This document shows positions 36,988 to 49,840 of a stretch of 64,000 bases of DNA, in pieces. Made by a program: the position numbers and the translations under genes. The stretch is from Ananas comosus. Its lineage: Eukaryota > Streptophyta > Magnoliopsida > Poales > Bromeliaceae. Position 1 is the stretch's first letter, and the number at the start of each line of letters is the position of its first letter. The notes beneath the pieces are model-generated. The model had not been told where the DNA came from. It saw only the letters and a program-made list of their open reading frames with translations, and did not search any database. The stretch is from positions 7,501 to 71,500 of the forward strand of contig NC_033642.1 in assembly GCF_001540865.1 (NCBI RefSeq), in the 5' to 3' direction.

Positions 36988-38098
36988 CCTAGTCAAAATT
37001 AAGAAAAACAAAATTTGTCAGATATTTTAGATATGAGTGAGTTCTAATATATAGCTGCACATTTTGTACGAAGGTGGGATTCGCCCCTCGCGCGTCTATC
37101 CAACAGTTAATATATATATACTATGCCGTGTCGACGCATGGCTAATGTGCCAAACTTAATTGGGACATGTTCAGTTTTTTAACTCACTCATTGATGGCAT
37201 GTAGTTGTCAACTAGTGTGGCTGCTAATTAAAGGTGCATCCAGAGCATCGGAAACCGCCCTACGTATGCCACGCAAGCTCGATCACGTACGTTAACAGAA
37301 GAGATTAAAAAAGGAATTAATTAATTGTTGAGTTGGCTGTTAGCTAGCTAGCTATAGATGGTACGTTGCCAAGTGCCTTATCTAGATGTATTTTCCACAG
37401 AATCTAAACAAAGCTATATTATCAATCAACGTGCGATGTATTCCGAGCGCGGACATGGGAGCTGAGCTGCCATTTGGATCCTTATTCGCCGATTTAATCA
37501 ATGATTGAGCTGTTGCTGGGATACAGCTATTTGCAGATTTTGCATATCGCCGTGTGCGATTAACTGCGCTTGTGACTTGCCATGGAAATATTCTATGTTG
37601 CGGTACGAGTAGTGCGCATGCACTTGGAGGTTTCTAACTCCAAGTACAACTCATCCGCCCAGAATTGGCTCCACCTGGTTGTGACAGAATTAGTGTTTCT
37701 TCTTCTCTTTTTCGTTTTTTTATGGTTACAGCGAATGAACGTGTAACTTTCAGTAAAAAGATAATGAATATCGAACATATATGACCGTATATAAAAGGCT
37801 GTAATTAATGCTGAAAATTCTTGTAGATTTATAATTGCCAGCATAACATTGCTTTTCAGAACATAAATATAAACACCCATGTATCAGTGTCCTTTAATTT
37901 GACTTTTCACTCACTTCATCGATCCTTAAGAATTAATAGTCCTCCATCAAGCATCCATTAAAGAATATAATTAAACGCTTAATGCAGTTGAATATCAAAA
38001 TGTTGAAATTGCTCTTCTTATTTTGTACTCTCTTGCCTTTTTAAAAGAAGATCGAGCAGTTTTGTTTTCATTTTCGTTTTTCCTTCTTCTTATTTTAA

Positions 38099-38140
<42 letters not shown>

Positions 38141-38147
<7 letters not shown>

Positions 38148-38670
38148 TGTACTTTCGAAAGTACGGAAACCTCCGTACTTGTAAGTTATTTTCGATGATA
38201 GGAAATCTGATTCGACGATCGGTTCTGTTAAATATAATCTACCTTATTGGGACTATTTAGAAACCAAATTTTAAATTTTTTGACATTATTTATCAAACGA
38301 TCAAAAGGTCTCAAAAATGACTATTTTAATGGCCGATGTGGCACGTTTTTAAGTTCAACGGTGTAGAAGTATCCAAATTAGATGAAAATTTAATAGAAAA
38401 TTCTACTTAACATCAATAGCAAAACCAATACTTCCGATTTGAAATTTGAGTCATTTATCACTGTTTTTTATGAAATTTTTTTTTTCAGCCGTTCATTTGG
38501 AGACTACTCGTTTACTAGACAAACAAAGTCAAAAATTTATGAAATTTGGTTTTTAAGTAATTCTAATGGCGTAGATCATGTCTAACGGAACCGATCGCCG
38601 AATCGGATGTCCCATTATTGAAAACAACTTACAAGTACGGAGGCATCCGTACTTTCGAAAGCATGTCTCT
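38141..38670. mobile_element. Long terminal-inverted-repeat element in a TA tract (B)
   Basis: The left arm (TACTTTCGAAAGTACGGA, CCTCCGTACTTGTAAGTT, GATTCGACGATCGGTTC...) pairs with the right arm read backwards for roughly 150-200 bp. A (TA)n run of about 38 bp precedes it and CT/TA repeats follow. The sub-terminal TTTTCGATGAT ... TCGACGATCGG and the inner AGAAACCAAATT-like block match the element at 31003-31593, so they are one superfamily. No transposase frame is seen. Confidence 0.75.
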
Positions 38671-39499
38671 CTCTCTCTATATATATATATAGTATTAAAA
38701 ACACACCTAATCAAGTAATGACAAAAGGAAATTAACAAAGCTATAACAATTACACAATCAAGAGAATAATATATAGAAGATTCACTGTTAAGAGGCATAA
38801 TATAGGTCTCAAGAAGCTAGCTAGCCCTTTTGNCAAATTAAGCAGTTTGTTAATGGTCACTCCTGGGGCAGAGGTGGGGCTCCGGACAGAGACATTTGTT
38901 GGGGTTTAGCTTGCGTTAATGATGACGGGCGACATCGGAGTGATCCCTAACTAACAGTCGGTCTGAAATGTGCTTTTTTGTTGCTACAGAAGCTTCTCCC
39001 ACCAGTCGCCATGTTGTCGGTCTTGAAGCTAGCTATTTCAAAATATGGTCATGCATTTTACCGAAATTAATTATTTTAAAAGTTTTTTTAATTGCGTACG
39101 TATGATAAATACCCGGTGACTGCTTATGTATGGATTTGACAGAAAAGCAGTTAGAGGTGACACGTGGCAGGGTGTGCGGTCCCTTCACAGCATAGAACAA
39201 AAGCTCAAAAATGAGTTCGGTGGGGCTAATGGAATGGAAGCTGCCGAGTCTCTCTCCTTCCTTTGCCTCGAGGGACGCTCTCATTGACTCCTCTCCATAC
39301 GTACCGGGAGAAAGTCTCTTGTGTCCTACTTCTTCGACTGCATCATTAATAACAAATTAATTATATATATTTTAATTTTTTTTTAAAAAATTAAAATTAA
39401 AATATTTTATTTGTAATCATGATGGGGGACAAAAAAATATTTACAAATTTATTTAATTGGTTGGGGACACAGTGCATTCTAAAATTTTTTCCATACTTG

Positions 39500-41372
39500 G
39501 GGCCACGGATTTAACATGGCAGCCGACGCCCGCGTAGTGCAAGGCCTATGGGCCGTAGCCCGACATGCGATGTAAACATCGGGATGCCGAAAGGCCAGCT
39601 CGGCTCGGAGAAGGCCTCTTAGAGGAGGGGGAGGGAGGAGGGCTTGACCAGTCGGCCCGAGCGCCCATTACGAGGGCAGAGTCTTTCGGGAGCCGAGTCT
39701 CAGCCTGAAACGCCCAGCCATCTAATTTCACCCTTATCAATAGAAAATTTAGGCTTGGGCTCTGTAGGTCGTAGGTCTTTGGGTTTCGAAGCGGCCCAGA
39801 CCATGGCAGTTGTTGGACATCGCACACATCAGTGGATCGTATTGTTTGTTAAAACTGGGCCATGATAGTCCAGTCCACTATTAACGGATGGATATGAGTC
39901 GCCCAACCCATCCCACTCCCCGAATCTGATGCTCACTTCATGCACCGTCGGGCCTATTCAGTATTGACATTAACAAATCATAGGAATAAAACCGGGTTGG
40001 ATATATATTGTACATAGGATAGCAATATATCCACAAACATATATATATATATATAAAATTTCTTTTTGAATATGGATCCGGATTTGAATATTGATTAACT
40101 ATTAAAATTTAAATTAATATCCACTAAAAATAGATTTAGATATGAATCCGATAATTAATAAACACAAAGAATTAAAAGCAATTGTGTTTTAACTAATGAC
40201 TAAAATGAGTTAGTATTGCAAAGTTGGAAACATAAAAGAAGATTATATTATATATGTATGCTTTTAAATAATAATATTTAAAACTTTCAGGACACAAAAA
40301 AAAAAGAAGAAGCTTGATCTAAGTTGAAGGACCAGCAGTGCAGTGCAAGTAAGCCCCTAAACCCAGTCGAGACATCGGCGTCGAGTCCAACTCGAGTCTA
40401 ACCTGAGTGGTTCGGATAGGGGAGAGCCAGCCCAAAATCAAACGCCAACTTATTTCTCCGCGGTTAAAGAGAGTCGGCGCCGGTCCTATTTGGGTCGCCC
40501 AAGCAGCCAAAAGCTCGTTCGCAGCGGCTCTCAAAGAGGAAGAGAAACCCTCGCCTCGCCCGACACCCCGCCCCTGCCCCCTCCGTCGCTCGTCGTCCCT
40601 CTCCGTTCTCAGGTGCTCTCCTGCTTCCCCCATCCCCTTTTTCTTCGTCCCCACGCGTAGCATCCTCTGCCTCCCCACCGACAAAAACCCTCGATACATA
40701 GATAGATAGATAGATAGATAGATAGACATCCGTCGCTTTTTCGCTCTCTTAAGAAGTTGGTATAACCTGCTTCTGGCCTATCGAACGTTCGGCTCTGCTG
40801 TTGATGCAGGGGGCGTCAAAGATCGGAGCTTGCTTCTTGGTCGACACGGCTTCACCTCTAAGCCGAGGGAGGCACCCGTCCCCCCTCCTCCGCAACGCAC
40901 TCCCATCTTTGAGTCTAATAATTAGGGCCGCTATTCCGTGGGAGAGCGTGTTTTGGTAATGACTATCGCCCGTGTCGAGTAACTTTGTGTTTCTGTATTG
41001 TTGTCACGATTTGTCACCTTAGCTTCTGCCCTGAATTGGGAGATCGCTTCAGACGCCAAAATTCTCCGTGGGTGGTATACATTGCTTGTCGTCTTTCTTT
41101 TTAGGGTAATATCTTCATTTTTGGTTTCATTCCTCTTTGCATAAGGTGTGTTCTTGATTTTTGGTCGGTGTTGGTACTCAGAACAATTCATGCCGCCCTT
41201 TGTTGTTAGACTCTACGGATGCTCGATATTGCTCTTCAAATCTCAAAAAATTTTATTTATTTTGGCCTTGTCTACCCCATGTTTTTTTTTGCCTTCTCAC
41301 TGTGTATTTCATCATTTGTATTTTTTCTTCCAGTTATTCAGGCTATGCTTGTTGTCACTTAGCTCTGGGTAA
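39500..41372 (+). promoter_or_regulatory. PRP40 promoter and 5' untranslated region
   Basis: TGGGCC/GGGCC-type words (39549, 39855, 39950) and AGCCCAAAA/TGGGTCGCCCAAG (40428-40500), typical of housekeeping plant promoters, precede a pyrimidine-rich GC block (40540-40690) that looks like the leader. A GATA microsatellite is at about 40699-40727. A 5'-untranslated intron is likely, with acceptor TCACTTAG|CTCTGGG just before the start codon. No convincing TATA box is seen. Confidence 0.5.
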
Positions 41373-44300
41373 ATGGCCAACAATCTACAGTCTTCTGGGC
41401 AACAGGTAGCACAACATCTTCTTTCATATGATTCGCTGAAGGCCTCACTAGTTTAACTTCCTATTTTATATATTCGGATTCTGCATTTTAATATAATATA
41501 TGTTATATATATATATATATATATATTCTCTTGATGCTAAATTCTGACGTTTAGCGTATGATATTTCATTTTTAATAGCTCCCAAGGCCTCCTGTAATAG
41601 GTTCTACTGGTCTACCTCAAAATTTTGGCCCCCCGACAGCTATGCAGGTAAAGCTGCAAGCTGATGTTGGCATTTTGAGATTTTAACCTGTTTCATCACT
41701 TTTTGTCATATCTCAAAATCGTGTAATGTGGCAATTGCAGTTTAGGCCAATGGTTCCAACTCAGCAAGCACATCAGTTCATCCCACCAGCCTCGCAACAG
41801 TTTATGCCTGCTGGACAAAGCATCCCCGGGCAAGCTCAAATGCCCCATTTTCCTCAACCTACGCAGCATCTACCCCAACCGGGTCAAGGTCCTCCTTCAT
41901 CACAAGCAATACCAATGCCATATGTTCATCCAAATAGACCTATGCCAACTGGGCCACTACAGACCCAACAAGTTGCTCAGGTGCCCAACGGTCATTTGCC
42001 TAATGTAGGTGGTCCTATGCCTCTTTCTTCATCTTACACGGTAAGATTCTTGCTGTAAATCGATAATTATGTGGTAGTCATGTTATCAATGCTTGTTACC
42101 CCATCATATTAATCTTCGTTATTGGCATTGTCCTGTCATATGGCTACAGTTTGCAACTTCATATGGGCAGCCACAAAATACTGTCAATGCCCCGCTGCAG
42201 TATCAACCAGTGTCTGGTACGCCTACCATCGGACAGCCGTGGGCTGCGCCTGGGGCTCAAAGTGTACCTCTTGTTACACCTCTAGTGTCGTCTGTGCAAC
42301 CATCTTCAGCTCCACCTGCTGCAGCTCCTGTGAGCAGCCTTTTTCAACTTTTCTAGTTCCTCTGATGATAAATATTTTCATTTTCCGTGAAACCTCTGTT
42401 GGGCCATGTACACCTTCTCATCACCTCTCTTTAACTGGAATAATGCAGAAAATGGATTCCCAACCTAGCTCTAGTGAACCTGTTCCTTCTGACTGGCAAG
42501 AGCACACTTCTGCTGATGGAAAAAAGTATGTTGTTGTTGAACTAGTGCCCCTGCTTTATTTCCTTTGAAGGGATAATCTATGTTGGCTTTTGTTAACTTC
42601 AAGGAGTTCCATTACTGGGCATGTTGGATATTTTTAATATTTCTTTACGGTATAGATCCTTTTCCACCCGTAAGTTTTTCTTTTTACCCTCTAAATGATC
42701 CTTTTTGTTTTGCTATTTAGATATTATTACAATAAGAAGACTCGACAATCTAGTTGGGAGAAGCCTTTTGAGTTGATGACGCCTACTGAGGTGAGCCGTA
42801 TTAATGGGACATGCATTTTCATATAATATTGCAACTTGCTCTTACTTTTGCAGTTATATCTTTTAAAATAAGTGCTGTCATCTGTAACTCTAGGTCTGTT
42901 GATCATAAATGTTTTACGAGAGCTTTGTTGATATTTACGTTCTTCTCTTTCAAGAACTCTTACATCCTGAGTGAAAAATAATTGCTCTATGTGGTCATAA
43001 TTAAGCAGAGTTTCTATATCTCAGGGCAGAAAATAGTTGTCATTTACGTGTGTCTTAATATGGATGGGCCTTTTCCCTCTCTTGTGTAGCACTATATGAG
43101 AGTGTGACTGCAGTAAACACAAACAATCATACTGTATATTCCTTACATTTTCGAAGATTTTGGCATCAACTCTTATTCGCTTTAGTGTGGCTCTTTGGAA
43201 AGAGGTAAGTTACCCTATTGTTTTTTCACTAGGCAATGACTGACAAATATCAGTAGTAAAATGATGCAACAACGAACTTTCTCTCTGGAGTCAGCGGATG
43301 CCCGGTAACAGTTTTCAACTGTGTTATTGATTTACTTCATGGCCTACTTTGTTATAAATAGTGTTAAAAAAGCTCTTATATCATGATAAGCATCATTATT
43401 GGGCAGTGGCAAGATAATGTTGTTGTTGTTGTTGTTGTTGTTGTTGCTGTTGCTCCTATACGATCCTTTCGTGATTCATCCTGTTTTAGTTTGAACATAA
43501 TTTGATCTAACATGAGGCTTGAACAAAATCTAAATCTAATATTTATGTATTTTTTACTGCCTATACACCAATTTGTGTAGAATATATTCCCGAGTGCCCT
43601 TGTACTTGGACATGTCATAGATCGGTTATAAAACTTAAACAGAAAGAAGGATATGAAAAATATTTTATCTTTATCAGGTCAGATTGCTGTATCATCCCTA
43701 ATTGCAGGAGGATCTTGAAATTTCTACTGTTGACTTAATATCTTTAGAACTATTTGAGCCTTTTTGACGAAAAATGGATTAGATTATTAAATTGCTATGC
43801 CTACTATCTTTCAAGCTATGACACTTATAGATGCTCATCTCAGTTCTCCCTAGGAAAAAGGATGTATCTTATTCAAGGATCCTTTATGCTCACTTTATTT
43901 ATTAGACCTATGTTAAATGATGCGAAGGTTTCTCCTCTATCGTTTTTCTTAAACACGATCTATTTAGAAAATTCTGATGACATTTTTTTTAAAGTTTTCT
44001 GCATTTACGAAGTTGTTAAGTCCAACCGACTGCTTTGGATTCCACTGAGATTTTATGATGCTTTCCTAAGTGTTGTTAAACAGTTAAATGCCTTTTAGGA
44101 TCTTTAAGGCCTCTATGGAGCTATATATGGATTATGGACTTCTTATAAGTTGCAGAGTTTGACTAGAAGAAGCTATCATATTTAACTTTCTGCATCTTAA
44201 ACCTGGCCTTCATAGCAATCACTGCTTGTTCCCCATTATAAGAAGATATAAGATACTTGCTCTGTTACAGGGCGAGCAGCATCTATCATGATAATCATAT

Positions 44301-47300
44301 GCACGTCAGACGTAATCAGTGGTTTCCATGAATAAAACACTTAGGAAGTCTCTGTGACTCTGATTCAAGAAAGATATGGCATACGGCCAATAATTTCCTA
44401 TTTTAGTTCGACCTTGGAACCAGCATACATAGAAAAATGATTTGAATAAAGAACTTAATTTCATTCTAAACAGTAAATATTAATACCATTTTATTAATTT
44501 ATTTTTCAAGCTGAGGCTGCTCATATTATTGGAAACTCTGATTTGCTATATGTTGATTTAGTTGCTATCAATAGTTTCTTAGGTTAATGTTTAGGTGCAT
44601 GATTTACATACTTCTTTGCAAGATATGGTACTCTGTGTGATGTGCTCTTAACTTCTTTCGTCATTACACTCCAACTTCCAACATCTGTTCTATGTTTATT
44701 GTTCATGAAATGCACTTCATTGTTTTCTTGTATTAGCATCTAATGTGCTCTTCCGAGTGTGAATCAGTGTTTGTCATTGTTCAGCCATGTTACTTTGGTT
44801 TTCTATTTTTCCTCTCTGTAACTAGGGTTATTTGCTTCATGGGAGTTGATTGTTGAATAATGTGCTTGATTTTGACACCTTACCTGTTATATCCTGTCCT
44901 TATGCCAATTGAGAAGTTTAGAGCTTTTTTTGCTGGCTGGAGACCTATCATCTTTGCGACTAACTAAAACATCATGTATGACGCGTCAGTCTATGTGGTC
45001 TCTCTTCTAGGGGATTTCTGTTTCCCTTATTTGATGTATAAATTACTACCTGCCCTTTGTAGAACTGCATTAGTTGGCGCATGCATTGATCGCCACTAGT
45101 AGTATTTGAATAATGGTTTTAACATGTAGAAATCTCTCTTATACTAGTTTAACCCTTAGATTGGTTGATCTCGGCCCTTGTAATATGTTAACTAAGGGAT
45201 AACTTAGCAATTAGATGCTAGGTCTAGTTAATATCATACTGGAGAATTAGGGTATGTATGTACTTACTGGGGCTTTATATTGAATTCCCACCATCACTGA
45301 GCTCTGTCTCAGTTTCGGATCTTTCATTTCATTTTTCATTATATTTTGCTGTAGTTGGAATGCAGGAACCCTATTGTCCCCCTAATTTTGACAGTCCTAT
45401 TATTTCTCCACTCAGTAACTTGTTTCCAATTTGTAATCTGATCATTGAGTGGCCGGAACGCGAGCAGAAAAGATTGATTTCAAGTAGATTTCTTCCTAAA
45501 TCAGAATCTAATTAAATAGGAACTTTAGTAAGTTTTTCAATAAGAAACTTTATTACCATTGAAATCAGTCTGTCTTTTATAACTGCTTGAACTAATGATT
45601 CCTTTTACAGATGGTGTAAGTGTTATTAGTTCCTGCCAAATTAAGGGAGTTTTGGACAGGACTAGGTGAAACCCTTCTCTCTATTCTCAGACCTGTCACA
45701 TGGCAGTTTCCTTTCCTTCTTTTACTTCAATAATTTCCCTTTTTTTTCTTTACCCTTTCTTTGCTCCTTTGGACTGCTGATCACTACTTCTATACCGGTC
45801 TTTACCTTTTTCCTTATTCTTTGCGTTAATCAATCCTGAAGACTGCTGGAACCTCTGATTTTCCTTGCATTTCATGATGTCGCCAATCTTTGGACTGAAA
45901 CTTTTTCTGGATTTCCAGACAAATAATGAATTATTTTCAACTCTCTGGTGATTTGTCAGGGGATTGACCTATGATTCAATGTTATTCGGGAGCAAAAATG
46001 ATCTTTTGATGCTTCTGATTATTCTTGTTATTGCATAAACCTTCTTGTTACTTCAATTACAATTCACTGGCTGATTAATTGCATCCAAGGTTGCCTCTGC
46101 AATAGTAGGATTAGATTGGCCTAGTCTGCTTTAAATCAGTTCACTTTGCGTTTAAATGTCAGATTATCCTTGGACTGCATGGTACATCCATACGATTTGA
46201 TTAATGTAGCAATATCGCAAGAAAAGGACTTCTTGTTATTAGCCATAAGATTTCTCAACATTCATCACTACAAATTTGGAATCTAAAATTTTAATTTCTT
46301 ATCCTTTCTGGTGAAGCTTAGGTTATATCCTATGTTGGACCTTAATATAGGGGGATATAACAATCATGGTAGTTTATGGAGACCAAGATGGTTTATGGTG
46401 TCTATTAATAGTGCTGTAGCTTGCGGCTTGAGCCCAAGGTGTGGTTCTTGAACATAACACTGTTGTGCATAGAATATTAATTGTGATGCTGGAATAAGTT
46501 TTCAGAATACTCTGTTGTAGCCAGCAAGATATGCTTTGATTGAAGATCCATATCACTTCTGGTAGTCCACTGTATATGGAACATCAAGAAAAATAAGATA
46601 GTGGATTTTGATGTTTGCTCTTAACCACGAAAAGGGTACATTCAGACAAGTAGCCCACATGTCACACTCAGAGATCGATCTTGAACTCAATATCATGCAC
46701 AAGTGAAATTTTATTTCAATTGTTCTATATCATGAATTTGATGAAGTCTCCAAACCTGAAAGATTAATATTAAGAACACTACTGATTCTTAGGCTTAGTT
46801 TGGTATTGAGGTGGATCTAACGCTATTAGATAGAATGGAGTTGAGAAAAAACATATAGGGATATAATTTTGCACTCTCCGATGTGACCGCAGAAAATATA
46901 TCGTAACCGACTAACCGCAATATGCGGAACGCAATATTACGTACGAAAACAAACAGGGTATTTTCCCATCGTCGTTTCTCACTGCACGTAACGCAATCTC
47001 CCCGCAATCCCAAACGAAGCCTTAGTTTTTCTAGAGATAGGAAATGATGAGGCATGTTGATGAAATGCCATTGTCTAGTTTGATGACAGGTTTCATGTTC
47101 TCAGTATTTTCCAGAATAGCATAGCTCAACTTCCATACAAGTTTTACATGCCAATAAATTAGATGGTTAAGCGTAGTAACTAAGGGAACCGAAACGTTAG
47201 TCAAGGTATTTAGTTGAACTTATATAAAGTTAAAACAGGGGCAGTTTGGTTAGTTTACTAAATTATTATCTAGATCCATAATTACTTTCTTCTAACAGTT

Positions 47301-49803
47301 ACTGACAGAAAAACAACATCACTTTTTTAGGGACTGATCTGATCGTCAGAAAAGATGGGAGGCTTTTTTGGATTGCCATACAGGCTGGGGGTTGGTTTGG
47401 AAATTTTCCATGAATGTCACTATTCTGACTTTAACATCCTGCCCTTTGTGTTGTCTTTCATGCCTGCATAGATATACTCTGTAGAACTAGGTAAAAAACT
47501 TAGTAACATATTTTACTGGGTGACGTTGCTTGTTTTGCATCCATCATCAATATGTGGGAAAGAACTGACAACTGACGATCTTTAGATTAAGTAGGTTAGA
47601 AATTTGAGGGGCTTTTATTAGTGAAAATGCTGAATGGCTGTCTTCTATTCTTGTAAACATCTTTCGATTGGAATGTCTTTTATGTTGTGCAAATCTTGAG
47701 GTAATTGTTTTATGCAATTTAATGTTCTCCTTCTTATCGATATTAACTTTTCCTCGTGCATACATTCACGGATATGTTTTCTTCATATGATTGTTGTGCC
47801 TTTGGTTATATTAATGTACGTACATACATTTATGTGGGAGGGCGAATGCGTCCTGGCTCCCTGCCATCCTTGCTTAAAACATTTCCCATGAAAACATTAG
47901 TTTCCAGTATTGCTCACATTGCATGTCAATGATCAGTTAGTTGTAGCTCCTCTTTGCTCCTTTGGAGGTTTTCTATAATGATTGTTTGTTCTAAAAAAAT
48001 CGCAACATTGTAGAAGACATGTTAAGATGAATTATTTGTGATTAAAGTCTTTTAATTATATTTTACTTTAGTGCTAAAGTCAATTTCTTTAATTATTCCT
48101 TAATTTAGTGCTCATTTAAAATTTAAAATGTATTGTCTTGCTTATTTTTTTTGTCTGCGCATGTAACAGAGGGCTGATGCATCAACTGTATGGAAGGAAT
48201 TTATCACTTCGGAGGGAAGAAAGTTAGTATATAGTTGTTATTTCGTACATGTAGATGATAATCTTCTAATTGTTACTAATGTTGTAATTAGCACTCAGCT
48301 GGCTTAAAGGTTTTTCCCCATAATAATTGTTGTTATTTACTTTTCAATTGTCGCAGATATTACTACAACAAAGTAACAAAGCAGTCCAAATGGACAATTC
48401 CTGATGAATTGAAGGTTACCATATCTTTTGCTCTCATCTTTCCGTGTTGAGCCTGATTGTTGGCAGATTCCATGCCAAATGGTTTATAGAAACTCCCCTC
48501 ACTATTTCAATGGCTCAATAAATTACTTTCTTGTGTTAAGTTTGATGAAGTTGCTAATTTAGTGGTTTAATAATCTTTGTATTAATTTTGATACCTGCTC
48601 TTCAGTTAGCTCGTGAGACGGCGGAAAAAGCGGCAAATCAGTCAGCAGGTCAAGAAACTGGGGCAGCTTCAGCTGTTTCTTTGACCGAGATCCCTTCCAC
48701 CTTGACAAACGTGCAAAATCCTGCAGCAGCTTCTGTGGCAGCTTCAAGCCCAGTTGCTGTGACAGTCAATTCTGTGATTCCACCTGCTAATACGACTTCA
48801 GCATCACCGTCTGTTTCTGGCACACATTCTACCGAAATCCCTTCTAATTCTTCCTTGGGACCAACAAACACACTTGGCATTTCACATCCTGGTCCTCCTC
48901 CAACTACCTTACCTGCTTCAGGTATTGCGAGTTCAGAGGTTTCATCCATTACACTTGATGCTGCGACAACTGTATCTCGGTATGGATCCTGTGGTTCCCG
49001 GTGGCGCTGTTTTCCTCTTTTTTTTGGGCTTTCCTTGCTTCCCGTGCGTCCTTTTTGACCATTTCCTTCTCTTCCTATCTTTGCAGGAGTAATCACGACA
49101 GTCCGTCTCTAACAAGCATTACTAATGTGACAGATGGAACTTCTGCTCAAGAGTTGGAGGTATGATTTATTTGCTGCTCTTTACTAGTTCTTGAATATTG
49201 GACATATCTGTAAAGCAACTCCCAAGTCATTACAACTTATTCCCGAACCAAACGGTATCTAGGAGTGTTGTTACATTTTCTTTTGCACGTGTGGCAGACA
49301 GCAGATGGAAAAGCCTTTAGGAAACTAACAATATCCGAGAATGGTATTTTGGACTATTACATGAAGTTGAAGAGGAATATTTCAAACAAGAGACTTTAGA
49401 GTTGCTTTTGCAGAGCGTAAAATTTCAAGAGCAATAGCAGTAAAAAAATTGTTGTAATGGAATTGTATTTCGTGATATGGTTATTCAGTTTTTTGATGAT
49501 TAGTCTTATTAATGGGCTTTTTTTGCATTTAGACCCCTGACAAATTTTTATTTTAAAAATAGCTCTGCCAAAATTTAATTTGCAAAAATAGTCCTGGGCC
49601 TGCCACGCAAGCGCCACGTCAGCGCCACGTGGGCAGGACCGGGCCCATGTGTTAAGTTGAACACGGTGAACCATTCACTGTGTTCAAACACGGTGAATAG
49701 TTCACCGTGTTTAATACGTATTTTTTATATATTGAAAAGATGAATAAGGAATAGGAATGTCAATAGGTATGGATATTTGAAATATTATCCGAATTCAAAC
49801 CCG

Positions 49804-49840
<37 letters not shown>

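Noticed and set aside
48650..49096. 148-codon minus-strand frame
   Set aside because: Antisense of PRP40 exon 9.
49276..49400. Possible extra PRP40 exon (open stretch ending near AACAAGAGACTTTAG)
   Set aside because: Exons 10 and 11 join in frame without it; the frame ends at a stop and has no donor.
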